Translations under genes and position numbers: made by a program | The notes under the pieces: model-generated | Seen by the model: the letters and a program-made list of their open reading frames with translations, nothing else | Told to the model about the DNA's origin: nothing | The model's database searches: none | In this document: positions 34,201 to 41,888 of the stretch, piece by piece | Layout: every line of letters starts with the position of its first letter | Numbering within the stretch: the stretch's first letter is position 1 | Origin: an uncultured Flavobacteriaceae bacterium | Lineage (GTDB): Bacteria; Bacteroidota; Bacteroidia; Flavobacteriales; Flavobacteriaceae | Assembly (NCBI GenBank): GCA_937136455.1 | Contig: CAKZOO010000160.1 | Coordinates: 50,771 to 114,770 of the forward strand | DNA: 64,000 nucleotides | Direction of reading: 5' to 3'

Positions 34201-37200
34201 TGGAAACTATGGGTCTCAATATTCCAACCCATATCAACAAGAATTTTGTGTTCAGCAATGATCAGGTAGATGACTTTCGGAAGAATATTCAATTTACCGT
34301 GGGTAAGGTTCTGACCAATGCAACTCGTCAAACTCTGGGGCATCGTATCGAACAACTGAATGATATGCTGGTTCTCTCAACCAATGTTCAGACCACATAT
34401 CTTCAGAAGCTGTTTGATCAAGAAGTGAATAAAATGGCTGAACAACTGGCCAAAGATGGTAAAATTGGTCGAAATAAAAAAGGAATTCCTAATAAAGGTG
34501 AAATCCCTCGTTCTGCATTCAAAGAATTGGAAGACCGTCTGGGTCAGATGGGTGCTATCTTTGTGTCAGATGAACAGACTCTGGCTGTAGGTGGGTTCGA
34601 TAAAGAACTGACTGACCTTCGTCTATCGTCAAATTTTGATGAGCAATTGGCCACACCTGCACGAATGCGTCGTCCTCAACCTGTAGGTGTAAAAGCCTTG
34701 CCGTTCTCTGTAATTGGTACAGGTGATGCGATGATGATGAACTTAATATTTGGTGGACCAAATGCTCCCAATGATGTGCTGCATGTTTTTGATGGTATCG
34801 ACATTCCTGTTGCAAAAATACAACAGTATGCTCCTTCTATGAATGAGGCAGTCCTCAAATCCTGGGATCGTGATGTGTTGGGTATGGTTGTTCAAAACTT
34901 CGAAGGGTTTATTACACAGGATCTGGATTTAGATCTTCTCAATGCTGCTTGGAAAGAGCACATGGATGAGAATAAAAAAGAATCTTTGAAGTCTTTTACT
35001 AAACCAGAAGATCTGCGGAATGAACTTCAAAGTCGTTTAAAAGAGAACCGTGCTCGTAAGAAGGTTTTCAAAGAACTGGCTGTTTCTGTCGATCAAATGG
35101 GAGGTTCTGCTGTTGGTTTTTCTCGTAATGGTATTGAAGCTGGTTTCACAGAAGTAAATCAACGTATCGAAAACGAGATGAAAGGAAAACCGGAACAAAA
35201 GAAAACCGACGTGAAAACACCGGTTCAGACATCTAGTGCCAAGGCAGTGCTGAACAACCTTCGTGGTATGACACCAGAACAGAAGAAGACTGTTGATCTT
35301 CTGAAAAATCTGATGGGAGATGTTACTGTTCAATTTGGAACTCTTGATCAATTGAATGAATTTCGTGCTGAAAACTATCCTGATGATGGTGTGGTTCTAA
35401 AAGCACCATCCCAGTATGACCACAAGAACAACGTGATCTTTATGTCAAAAGACACCAATGAATCGATTCTTCATGAGATGGTTCACGCTGCCACATACGG
35501 TAAGGTTCTGGAACATTTCCAGGGAAAGAAGAACCCTGCCGTATCACGCCTTGAAATACTTATGAACGAGTTCATGGACATTGAATCTGATGGTAAGCAG
35601 ATGCGTGAAGCACAGGCTGCCATTGCACGTCGTTTGGCCCGAAATAACCCGATCAATCAAGCTGCTGCTGTGAATGAATTCATGGCGTATGTATTGGCCA
35701 ATGGTCAGGTTCGTCGGAAGACGAAGCAAGTAAATGTGATTGCCAAGTTTACAAAGCAGGTGATGGATTTAGCACGTCGTATTTTAGGTGGAGTTCCTGC
35801 CAACATGTTTGATCATGTGGTGTTCAACACTCGTGTACTAAATGAACCTAACAATGATGGTGGCAATAATAACACACCTCCCCCAGATGATCCTGGAGAT
35901 GAAACAACACCTCCTTTTGAAAATCACATTGATTACTGGATTGAAAACCTTCGCCAGTACATGAATAATATGGAAAATTGGGAAGCACCAAAACAAAAAA
36001 CAGGTAAAGATTTATTAAATGCTGACAAAGTAATTAATGATCTTCGTCAAGGTGGTTTCCTTGCCAACTTCAAAGATAGGTCAACCTTCAAGGCCATCTA
36101 TGGTATCATGTTGTCTGATATGAATTTAGATCCTACGGCTCGGATTGCTCTGAACCGTGTATTTGAACACATTGTAGAAAACATGACTCCTGAGATGTTT
36201 GGTTCAGGTACTGAGGCTCTTAACGAGCATTCTGCTGTTATGAATGCATTTGGTGGGTTCACTGAAGAGAATGCTTCAGATGCTGCTGCTGTTTTGTTTG
36301 CTTTGTCTCAAACATCAACCAAGATGCGTAATGTCATGGATCAAATACCTGCTCCTGAAGGTAAGGCTGCTGTAAATGGTTCTCTTCAAGACTTCCTGTC
36401 GAAAGCTGCATCCTTCTCAATGCAAAAAGTGATGGGTATGATGAATACCAACAATGCACCCCAGGAAGTGCTGGATGCAATTGCAGAGGTCATTATAGAT
36501 CATGACAAAGATAAAGAATTCCGTATTCTAAATCGCATTACAGGTTCTTTGACGGCTGCTGACGCTTGGGTAAGTGGTAAGTTGTCGAGTAGCGCTGACT
36601 GGATGGGAAAGACTGAGCAAGAGCTTCGTAAAACTTCTCAGGGTACTGTGAAGCAACGTCTGGCATCTGTAGTTACTCTGGGAACCAATCTGCTGGATAA
36701 GACCCGTGCTGAACAGACTGCAAATGCTGCCAAAATTGTGACACATTCTGGCATTGTAGTTCCTATTCCTATCCGTGAGTTCGTAACTGAGGTCGTAGGT
36801 ACAGATAAACAGAACTCTGCTGTTGTGGCTCTTTTGAACCGAGTGAACGCTGCTGTGTCTGGTACACGTCAGGCTTTTCGTGAAGACCTACCGGGTATCT
36901 TGGAGCGTGAATTTCAAACTCCTCCAGACGAGAACCAGTGGAAATCTATGTTTAAAACTCTGGCAAAAACTGACTTCTCTCTGTTGTATGACGGCAACAG
37001 TCGTCAGCCTATGCGTCTTCTTGAAGAACGTGCTGCACGTACTGCTGAGATCACCTCGTTAGAAAAACAACTACAACAGCGTCTTACACCCTCAAATTTC
37101 GCTGATGTCATACAAAAAGCACAGCAATTGGCTGATTTTATGAACGGCGTAGCCGTTGGAAAACTTCTTGTGAGAAATGCTTATACTATTGCTAAAAATA

Positions 37201-39143
37201 TGGATGGTGATTTTGATGAAAATTTAGTACCAATTATCGACCGTCTGACTTCGGTCTATGCAATTCATCGTATGGATGCAGAGATTAGGGAAGAAACAGT
37301 TCGTTTAGCTCAAGAAGATCCTAATGGTGTGGCTTCGATCATGGGTTATCTACAGTACCTGAATGCTGAAGAGGATGGTAAAGTAATCACTGAACAGGCT
37401 CGTCTAAATGGATACAAGGGTTACGTTCCGAATGAAGGGAAGCATAATACTAGCATCATAGTAGATCTGGATAGTGGTGAAGATCGTTTGGCTCGTGCTG
37501 GATACACTAAACTGGATATTCCTTATGAAGGTGAAACAGACTCGGTATTCTCTAAGTCCTACTATATTTCTAATGTACGTCGTCAGGGTATGTACTCCCA
37601 AGGTGTGATGCAGAATGTGGCCATGACTTATCGAGGTGTGGATACCAACACAGGTTTGACTGTGGATAATTCTGTAGCTGGTTTTGTAGGTGGTGACTCT
37701 TCTATTGATCGTATTGTCAAAAACCAACTGGATCCCAACACTGTATTGGATAATGAGAAAGAAGCTCTTATGCCTGTTTTTGCTGGTGATGGTACAGTGA
37801 TGGGTTTTGAGCGTGCAATCTCTACTGATGTACAGGAGACACACTTTGGTCGTGATGAAAACCTTGGGGTTATGCTGGGAGCATGGGCTGGTCGTCAGGT
37901 CGAAGAACAGACTGCTGATCAATATAACCAGGAACTCATTGATAACCTTCATGAAATCTGGACAAACCGTGAAAATGGCTCTGAAAATCAGTTCGAGGAT
38001 ATGAAAACTTCAACTGATCCTATCTATGCAGAGTCTTGGAAACTGATACCTCAGTCTACCAAAAACTACATAGAGTCAAAATTCAAAGGTAGTTTCATGG
38101 TTCCCAAGTCGATGGCAAACCTTGCAGTAGGATATCGTGAACCTTCAATTACAGACATGTGGACAGGTAAATCTCGTATGCCTGAAGCATTGCAAAAAAC
38201 TGTGGTGGCTGTGACTGAGAAAGCCATGGGGCGTAATGCTATGCGCTGGCTGTCAGGTGGTGAGGAAATCTTTCAAGGTGTTGTATCTACAGCCAAAGAT
38301 GTGATCGTGGTTCGATCTCTGGTGGTTCCTGTGGCCAACCTTCAAGCTAACGTGGTTCAGTTAGCAAATGCTGGTATTCCTCTGAAGCAGATCAACAAAG
38401 GATATCGTGCTAAGTTGGCTGAAGCTGAAGAGTATGTAAACAACCGTACCAAGATCGAAGATCTGAAACAGAAAGAACGGATTGCTCGTAATGCCAATCA
38501 AAAGCGAATTTTGCAGGATAAAATTCAAGTCCTGGAAGATCTTGAACAGCGTATGACTATTGCTCCACTAATCCGTGCTGGTCAGTTTAAACAACTGTCT
38601 GAGGGTATCACTGACGTAGACGTTGAACTGTCCTCCGGTCGTTTAGGTGAGTATGTAGAAAAGATGGCAGACAAGTTACCTGAGAATGCTTCTAATTTAG
38701 CTCATGTGGGATTGGTGTCGAAATCAACCAAACTGTATCAGGTGCTCAATAGAGCAACTCAGTATGGTGATTTCATTGCTAAGTCTATTTACTACGACCA
38801 CCTGATTGATCAGGGACTTAGCGATGAGGTTGCACAGGCAATGATTAACGAAGAATTTGTTAACTACTCTGTGCTTCCAGGTCGTGTTCGCTCCGCTTTG
38901 GAGTCTAATGGTCTGACATGGTTCATGAACTTTAAGATCCGAATTATGAAGATTGCTGCAAAGCAGATACGTGACAATCCTGTTCGATCTTTAGCTCTGA
39001 ACATGGCAGTGGATGTTGGCGGTCCAATCGAAGACAACCTTCTCACTGTGATTGGAGAAGGTCGCCTCGATTATTCCATGGGTTTTGATATGCTCTTTGA
39101 AGCACCCGAACTGAATCCTTGGATGAACCTGATCTCAGACTAA
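28293..39143 (+). CDS. Giant virion RNA polymerase (N4 gp50-like vRNAP), polyvalent protein
   Basis: About 3,617 residues, close to the N4 vRNAP (about 3,500). The polymerase core lies near 1670-2170: TxxGR as TKVGR (~1671), motif A Asp in FELDGLTNG (~1807), motif B RNTAKNPMTKVNYGSG (~1914-1929), motif C Asp in LHVFDGIDIP (~2167). Two zincin motifs flank it: HETAHLVDNHG (~1166) and HEMVHAATYG (~2394), each followed by an E-F-A/E-F-M segment, as in phage polyvalent proteins. Residues ~1000-1075 are a highly acidic linker. Start at 28293 has GAGG upstream. In N4 it is packaged, injected with the DNA and transcribes early genes. The gene ends convergently with 39140-39331. Confidence 0.95.
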   Translation: MSERDEILASSLIAERLRNSEFQKSVAVSQTRNTGNEDELVQDAQNLNDVEFRAKYGDESYQATFGQYYTSNNIDRINATERTGSEVTTDSMVDVVRGIYRSGGNIAGLLGLGVDKYKSNENQTGFDKIENPRAEYFARQNVRAEGFLQENLSTKIKEKKELFQIEGQLDAFDNEIEARREIENGADPFMTSLRREGKNVLDSVQRAINSPDVTGSIIAEGIGDLATSAPLGGLTGLAAKGLTATMTARILQNRVGTVIRKTIERSALASGEVAQEVSGVYAETVQDVMSMNSELLLNTSPVYQGFLAEGFNQEEAKIMLAGVTAETAALRQVPASVALGFITSKFEAMPIGSFRGVGIAGGLLRIAGEGIEEAGQGISGTINRNISVETYAQIGRDTFEGVGEEAALGAIAGIGVAGIAAGPATTRGTVTTSIDTAKAARDALLNEGTTTDFATGETITTPSPARQAATVVGNITRPVSKATVAAAQRLGDAVVEYTQKPTNKEVEQSVQTTLVANESLRTVAEKGQLREEVQTAFDTPDTEQPTSGFIDVAGGPRNVFDNVTGIVTKMGSKGFKPTDADTAYAASQLLKITSMIGSMPKEAKKQFGAMISSKMVQNVMSKARKLDLNKEGAPKDKETIRNVAKINPTAVDPDTTDQILEESGEDISSEDTKLMKAASKLARIVNRHSEAKVKISQDKNINLTASDRKPGKEKNLDSVSREIFADGFVTEGGKKLRSINDFAREIFTGIQSPDGNVINQETGVTQPVTDVMQDMQNFAQHMINKVTALNESIADGYVSKTGKRGGKLKNFISPVRGVRREGVRYSPDDANSVSFAQQVTEDQNAVVDAFNTLRTEFPDYFGSFPEMEKVKLTSVDSFVEADSNLTNNEAIPKEDQTEQDIEIKTNDLDSPYTEETNQNVRITAENLLNEQLGLGNQGNIGGISITQGQDREGKIETVKQVTRAIISGAEKAPKQTTRSQQLLADYLFEVLKKEIKLNEEFNPTGIDEDSSLDESKEQKQETKEKEENATPIEEDGESSSDELNDKASDERSESEPEERNEEGDESSSDEQILKTNLSWNDFVAELTDAEKAQMREGYTERVKNIRSFIKTVMPDMNRFVRRIRIIPIRVNDIGYVKFDEQEIRIREDGMNPDGTLNALGRAIVVHETAHLVDNHGNSDRVPYSRARTFYKGGKIFNEMNTLRGNMSGYFNKRLDYAFSRDNPATVASELFAVATEMAFTTEDIDADLGETVALMEHVYGDQIRTKAVGTSSEVSESEAEESTDGSDDTGRSQTGEITGDSAVRVTQKFTENFEERSGDAPVSSVQEFLVKHLPNGLNVQYAQILEEFLPEYIAAMNARLQRKVRDSKAVKTVAQHAKDGRINFRRFKAAALMNPETEQYDPQMLEVSMLAVMDFIVNASGSDPRKLDDTLERMGLNKLDVTEESLQKIMFGLPPSQVADSLVNDLTRLWHVKEKVDQKVDDLEGISHGFAKEMLTVLAEMDIIDIETVKTNDNTNQRDAFTIMVNTQKIQDLQKRLGEGKGEGVVNSAREAIFNDARESYSIGNKLTTISNTKGRGTGILSDLERKAVQKMQDIPFKLQNMRARLLEQIGEDNLATFLGFRDPESIIHPVLRASVLGKNTSIRRDLIEVTELADGMMRQQSDTVYFPVGITKVGRHQMQGPNPQNNKLMRYLVAPQSSTLSTTDEQDTTNFWLGVTQQADLFKAEKNNHGEALRDAMEDFSEKYGPAVEMVKEMMRGNPLDSDAFLAEIEQGDPALLAAIEAVATRELAIENGESEFTTALSFELDGLTNGAANMMVNFGHGLLTPDDWNNFQRIGYFLGKTKQTVTDFFDGKKNKDLYEMVSQLGDAMMTGDLKRLKPWQKEQRLASGRLSSSLGFGNFEMDSETGEFWMTRNTAKNPMTKVNYGSGVQGVAVGVADDMLLLFYEKLQDMPADANWDTYFYPGVRKDMETMGLNIPTHINKNFVFSNDQVDDFRKNIQFTVGKVLTNATRQTLGHRIEQLNDMLVLSTNVQTTYLQKLFDQEVNKMAEQLAKDGKIGRNKKGIPNKGEIPRSAFKELEDRLGQMGAIFVSDEQTLAVGGFDKELTDLRLSSNFDEQLATPARMRRPQPVGVKALPFSVIGTGDAMMMNLIFGGPNAPNDVLHVFDGIDIPVAKIQQYAPSMNEAVLKSWDRDVLGMVVQNFEGFITQDLDLDLLNAAWKEHMDENKKESLKSFTKPEDLRNELQSRLKENRARKKVFKELAVSVDQMGGSAVGFSRNGIEAGFTEVNQRIENEMKGKPEQKKTDVKTPVQTSSAKAVLNNLRGMTPEQKKTVDLLKNLMGDVTVQFGTLDQLNEFRAENYPDDGVVLKAPSQYDHKNNVIFMSKDTNESILHEMVHAATYGKVLEHFQGKKNPAVSRLEILMNEFMDIESDGKQMREAQAAIARRLARNNPINQAAAVNEFMAYVLANGQVRRKTKQVNVIAKFTKQVMDLARRILGGVPANMFDHVVFNTRVLNEPNNDGGNNNTPPPDDPGDETTPPFENHIDYWIENLRQYMNNMENWEAPKQKTGKDLLNADKVINDLRQGGFLANFKDRSTFKAIYGIMLSDMNLDPTARIALNRVFEHIVENMTPEMFGSGTEALNEHSAVMNAFGGFTEENASDAAAVLFALSQTSTKMRNVMDQIPAPEGKAAVNGSLQDFLSKAASFSMQKVMGMMNTNNAPQEVLDAIAEVIIDHDKDKEFRILNRITGSLTAADAWVSGKLSSSADWMGKTEQELRKTSQGTVKQRLASVVTLGTNLLDKTRAEQTANAAKIVTHSGIVVPIPIREFVTEVVGTDKQNSAVVALLNRVNAAVSGTRQAFREDLPGILEREFQTPPDENQWKSMFKTLAKTDFSLLYDGNSRQPMRLLEERAARTAEITSLEKQLQQRLTPSNFADVIQKAQQLADFMNGVAVGKLLVRNAYTIAKNMDGDFDENLVPIIDRLTSVYAIHRMDAEIREETVRLAQEDPNGVASIMGYLQYLNAEEDGKVITEQARLNGYKGYVPNEGKHNTSIIVDLDSGEDRLARAGYTKLDIPYEGETDSVFSKSYYISNVRRQGMYSQGVMQNVAMTYRGVDTNTGLTVDNSVAGFVGGDSSIDRIVKNQLDPNTVLDNEKEALMPVFAGDGTVMGFERAISTDVQETHFGRDENLGVMLGAWAGRQVEEQTADQYNQELIDNLHEIWTNRENGSENQFEDMKTSTDPIYAESWKLIPQSTKNYIESKFKGSFMVPKSMANLAVGYREPSITDMWTGKSRMPEALQKTVVAVTEKAMGRNAMRWLSGGEEIFQGVVSTAKDVIVVRSLVVPVANLQANVVQLANAGIPLKQINKGYRAKLAEAEEYVNNRTKIEDLKQKERIARNANQKRILQDKIQVLEDLEQRMTIAPLIRAGQFKQLSEGITDVDVELSSGRLGEYVEKMADKLPENASNLAHVGLVSKSTKLYQVLNRATQYGDFIAKSIYYDHLIDQGLSDEVAQAMINEEFVNYSVLPGRVRSALESNGLTWFMNFKIRIMKIAAKQIRDNPVRSLALNMAVDVGGPIEDNLLTVIGEGRLDYSMGFDMLFEAPELNPWMNLISD

Positions 39144-39331
39144 CCTTTTCGAAATTCTTCAATGGCAGCCAAGATTATAAAGACAATACCAGAGACTATA
39201 AATAGTCCTAGAATGCCCCAGAAAAGGAAGTAGCCGATGAAAACAACGGCTACTCCTATTATTGCAATCATCACCAACGTAAAGATGGTGGCGATAGTTC
39301 CGATGATGGAGCCAAAAATTTTAGTCAACAT
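39140..39331 (-). CDS. Small two-span membrane protein (63 aa)
   Basis: Almost entirely hydrophobic: two spans (about 10-32 and 34-56, including GVAVVFIGYFLFWGILGLF) and a charged end (EEFRKG). Its stop overlaps the vRNAP stop on the other strand. It starts inside the 3' end of the RusA-like gene. Function unknown. Confidence 0.7.
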   Translation of the reverse strand: MLTKIFGSIIGTIATIFTLVMIAIIGVAVVFIGYFLFWGILGLFIVSGIVFIILAAIEEFRKG

Positions 39332-40271
39332 CGAAGATGCTCGACTTCTTACCAGCAGGCTTTACGACAGTCTTTTTGGGGGAACTATCCTCAGTCTTCT
39401 TCTCGACTGATTCCGAGGATTGGTTTTCCTCTTCCCCGAAAAGGTTTTTTGACTTGGAGCCTGTCGTCTTTGTGTCGGTTTTTGGTTTGTCAGCAGGAGT
39501 TTTCGTTCCTTCTTCAACGTCTGGCGTTGCTGAGTTACCGCTTCTTGAATCAGTGTCAGTGCCAATTCCTTCGTCGCCGCTATCAGCAGACTCTTCAGGA
39601 GCATCTGTCACCTCTTCTTTGGTTGTAGTTGTAGACTTTGCACGAGCCTTACGAGGTCGTCCACCTTTGTTTTTTACAGGGGCATCGCCCATGACAACTT
39701 CAGCGACGATCTCATCGTTTTCGATGCCAAGCTCCACGGTTGCTTTATCAGCATTTGGGATACTTAGACCTTTAACGAAATCGTTGAGAGCGTTCTGGAT
39801 ATCATCTTGATCAAGCAAGATTCTCATGTTGGGGTTCTCCTTTGGTTTCAGGATGTTAATTGTAGCGATGGCATGACCATCCAGGATAGTCAAACCACCA
39901 AAAGAAAATGTCGAAAGGACAATATGATCGGTGTTATCATCTTTTATTTTCTTGGCTTCCACCATCGTGTCACTGAAATACTTATCAGCGATGGATCCGA
40001 CATTCATGGTGTCGAGTCGTCTCCTACTAGGGGCGAAGACTGTATAGTGGATCCAGACTTCTTCTGCTCGTGGCTTATCCCTTAAATCTGGAGTCACCTC
40101 ATCTGAGAAGTTTTTCTTTTGTGTGCTAAGATGATGGTGATGAAGGTTTCGATATATGTTCAGGTTTACGGCTTTTCGCTTTTTTTTACTGACGTTAACA
40201 TAGGTGGGGATTCGTACACTATAAGAATCCACCACCCTATCAAAAACCTCATTAAAGTCGTATGGCGTCAA
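39321..40271 (-). CDS. RusA-like protein with AT-hook and disordered tail (316 aa)
   Basis: Residues 25-175 follow the pattern of RusA-type Holliday-junction resolvases: a basic N-terminal strand, FAPSRRRLDTMNVGSIADKYFSD (Asp/Asn positions as in RusA), then KKIKDDNTDHIV with the paired Asp. At about 200 comes GGRPRKARAK, an AT-hook-like motif, and then ~110 disordered Glu/Ser/Thr/Lys residues. The start is probably TTG at 40271, overlapping the SSB stop (TTGA). The role in junction resolution is inferred; catalysis unproven. Confidence 0.6.
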   Translation of the reverse strand: MTPYDFNEVFDRVVDSYSVRIPTYVNVSKKKRKAVNLNIYRNLHHHHLSTQKKNFSDEVTPDLRDKPRAEEVWIHYTVFAPSRRRLDTMNVGSIADKYFSDTMVEAKKIKDDNTDHIVLSTFSFGGLTILDGHAIATINILKPKENPNMRILLDQDDIQNALNDFVKGLSIPNADKATVELGIENDEIVAEVVMGDAPVKNKGGRPRKARAKSTTTTKEEVTDAPEESADSGDEGIGTDTDSRSGNSATPDVEEGTKTPADKPKTDTKTTGSKSKNLFGEEENQSSESVEKKTEDSSPKKTVVKPAGKKSSIFDVD

Positions 40272-41086
40272 TCGTCAAAGAGTCCCGCTGAAGACTTTTT
40301 CTTTTCAGAGGATCCACCTTCTGAAGATTTTCCACCGCCAAAAGATTTACCTTCTTTTTTGCCAGTAGATTTATCGTAGACCTGTCCACGGTTCTTTTCG
40401 AGCCAGGTGGTTGCATATGCACCATCTTCTTCCATCTTGTTGATGGCTTTGGAGATTTGACCTTCTTCAAGGATCTCATTGAACTCACCACCCAGGCTTT
40501 TCACAAAGTAAGCAACCTCGGAGATGGTCACGAGACGATCTTCAGGGAAGAACTTGATGAATTCATTTACGTCACGAGTTTCACCCGTTGGTTCATACTC
40601 ACCAGTGGATTCGTTCTTCTTAGTTTTGTCCACTGTCTGTTTTTGGATAGCCACTTGAAGAGACAGACCATGCAGTTCTGTGAAACATTGAACAGCTTGA
40701 GGGATTTCTTTCTTCGACTCATAGTCGTAGAGATTCAATGTCTTCTCTTCCACATCCATGTCACCGACTTCTTTACTGCAAAGTAACATGCAGAGGCCGT
40801 TGATCTGGTTGTAACCAGGAAGATTTTTTTCTTCCTTGGTTTTCTTGTCGGTGTAGGTGACATCACCTTTACGGTTCGTCATCCAAATCGACTTGGTAAT
40901 CTCTTGAGATCCCAATTTGAGACAGAGTGTCACATTCTGAGCATCAGAGTTCGCAGCTTTGCCAATATAGGCATACTTGATCTCTCCTGCATAGATGTCC
41001 GTATCTAGGACACCACCACCACCAATGAAATCGTCTTCGACTTCAGCCTTAGCAGCGGGTTTCTTGTTCGCAAAAATATTTCCCAT
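40268..41086 (-). CDS. Single-stranded DNA-binding protein (N4 gp45-like, 272 aa)
   Basis: Start at 41086 (MGNIFANKK) because AAGGAAAAAATC precedes it; an in-frame ATG at 41107 has none. The central ~180 residues form the DNA-binding part (AGEIKYAYIGKAANSDAQNVTLCLKLG). The tail is Gly/Ser/Lys-rich and ends AGLFDD, the acidic-aromatic tip typical of SSBs that recruits partners. In N4 the SSB acts in replication, recombination and late transcription. Gene order with ATPase and primase upstream matches N4. Confidence 0.85.
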   Translation of the reverse strand: MGNIFANKKPAAKAEVEDDFIGGGGVLDTDIYAGEIKYAYIGKAANSDAQNVTLCLKLGSQEITKSIWMTNRKGDVTYTDKKTKEEKNLPGYNQINGLCMLLCSKEVGDMDVEEKTLNLYDYESKKEIPQAVQCFTELHGLSLQVAIQKQTVDKTKKNESTGEYEPTGETRDVNEFIKFFPEDRLVTISEVAYFVKSLGGEFNEILEEGQISKAINKMEEDGAYATTWLEKNRGQVYDKSTGKKEGKSFGGGKSSEGGSSEKKKSSAGLFDD

Positions 41087-41141
41087 GATTTTTTCCTTCT
41101 TGTTCATGAGGTTATAACTATTTCAAACCAGAAGAATAAAG

Positions 41142-41879
41142 TCAGTCTTCGTAGTATTGAATTAGTCGCTTGATCACCGAAGCGAGATCGTTGTCGATAA
41201 ATAACTCCTCTTTTTTCCACATGCCCATAGGGCTACGAATCCGATCACCCATCGTTTTCTTTGTCGTGCGAGTTTGAAAAACGTGCTTGAAACCAAGCTC
41301 TTCATCATCCTCTGATATGTTCAGCATATTATTGTCAGATTTTTTGAGATCTTTGACTGTCTCTTTACTGACGTTGATTACTGTGGTGAAGTAGGCTTCT
41401 AAGCCTTTTTTGGCCAAAGCACCTTTAACAGGTACACTGGTACGATACATCCCAGCTTCTTCATCTAACTGACGATCTAAATGACCAAGCATAATAAAGA
41501 ATGAATCGACTTTGGAGGATTCATTGATCAGTCGTTTAAAAAACTGAGCATATTGACCCCACATTTTCTGAGTGTCTCGTGCTGGCAGAACATGAATAGT
41601 CTCGTACATATCCATCATAAAAGAAATTGTGTCGATCACAATAAAATTAAATGGATTTTTATTTTCTGAGTCTGCCAGAAATTCAAGCATAGTAAGGATA
41701 TCTTCAGGATCATTTATCACTTTATTCTTGAATTGATTTTTAAAGGGTAGTGGTTTACCACCCTCACAGTTGAGGTAAAGGACATCAGTCCGATCTCTCA
41801 TGTTGTACAGAGACATAGATTTCCCTGCTCCTGACTCACCACAGATGAGTAGGCTGTGTGGATTGATTGAGGTTCCCAT
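41142..41879 (-). CDS. RecA-like/Sak4-type ATPase (245 aa)
   Basis: Walker A GESGAGKS (Lys20), Walker B FIVIDTISFM, and a later HLDRQ segment mark a compact RecA-fold ATPase of the AAA_24/Sak4 type that many phages use in single-strand annealing recombination. AAGGAGATCCC precedes the ATG. It lies between primase and SSB, which supports a role in recombination-dependent replication. Confidence 0.8.
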   Translation of the reverse strand: MGTSINPHSLLICGESGAGKSMSLYNMRDRTDVLYLNCEGGKPLPFKNQFKNKVINDPEDILTMLEFLADSENKNPFNFIVIDTISFMMDMYETIHVLPARDTQKMWGQYAQFFKRLINESSKVDSFFIMLGHLDRQLDEEAGMYRTSVPVKGALAKKGLEAYFTTVINVSKETVKDLKKSDNNMLNISEDDEELGFKHVFQTRTTKKTMGDRIRSPMGMWKKEELFIDNDLASVIKRLIQYYED

Positions 41880-41888
41880 GGGATCTCC

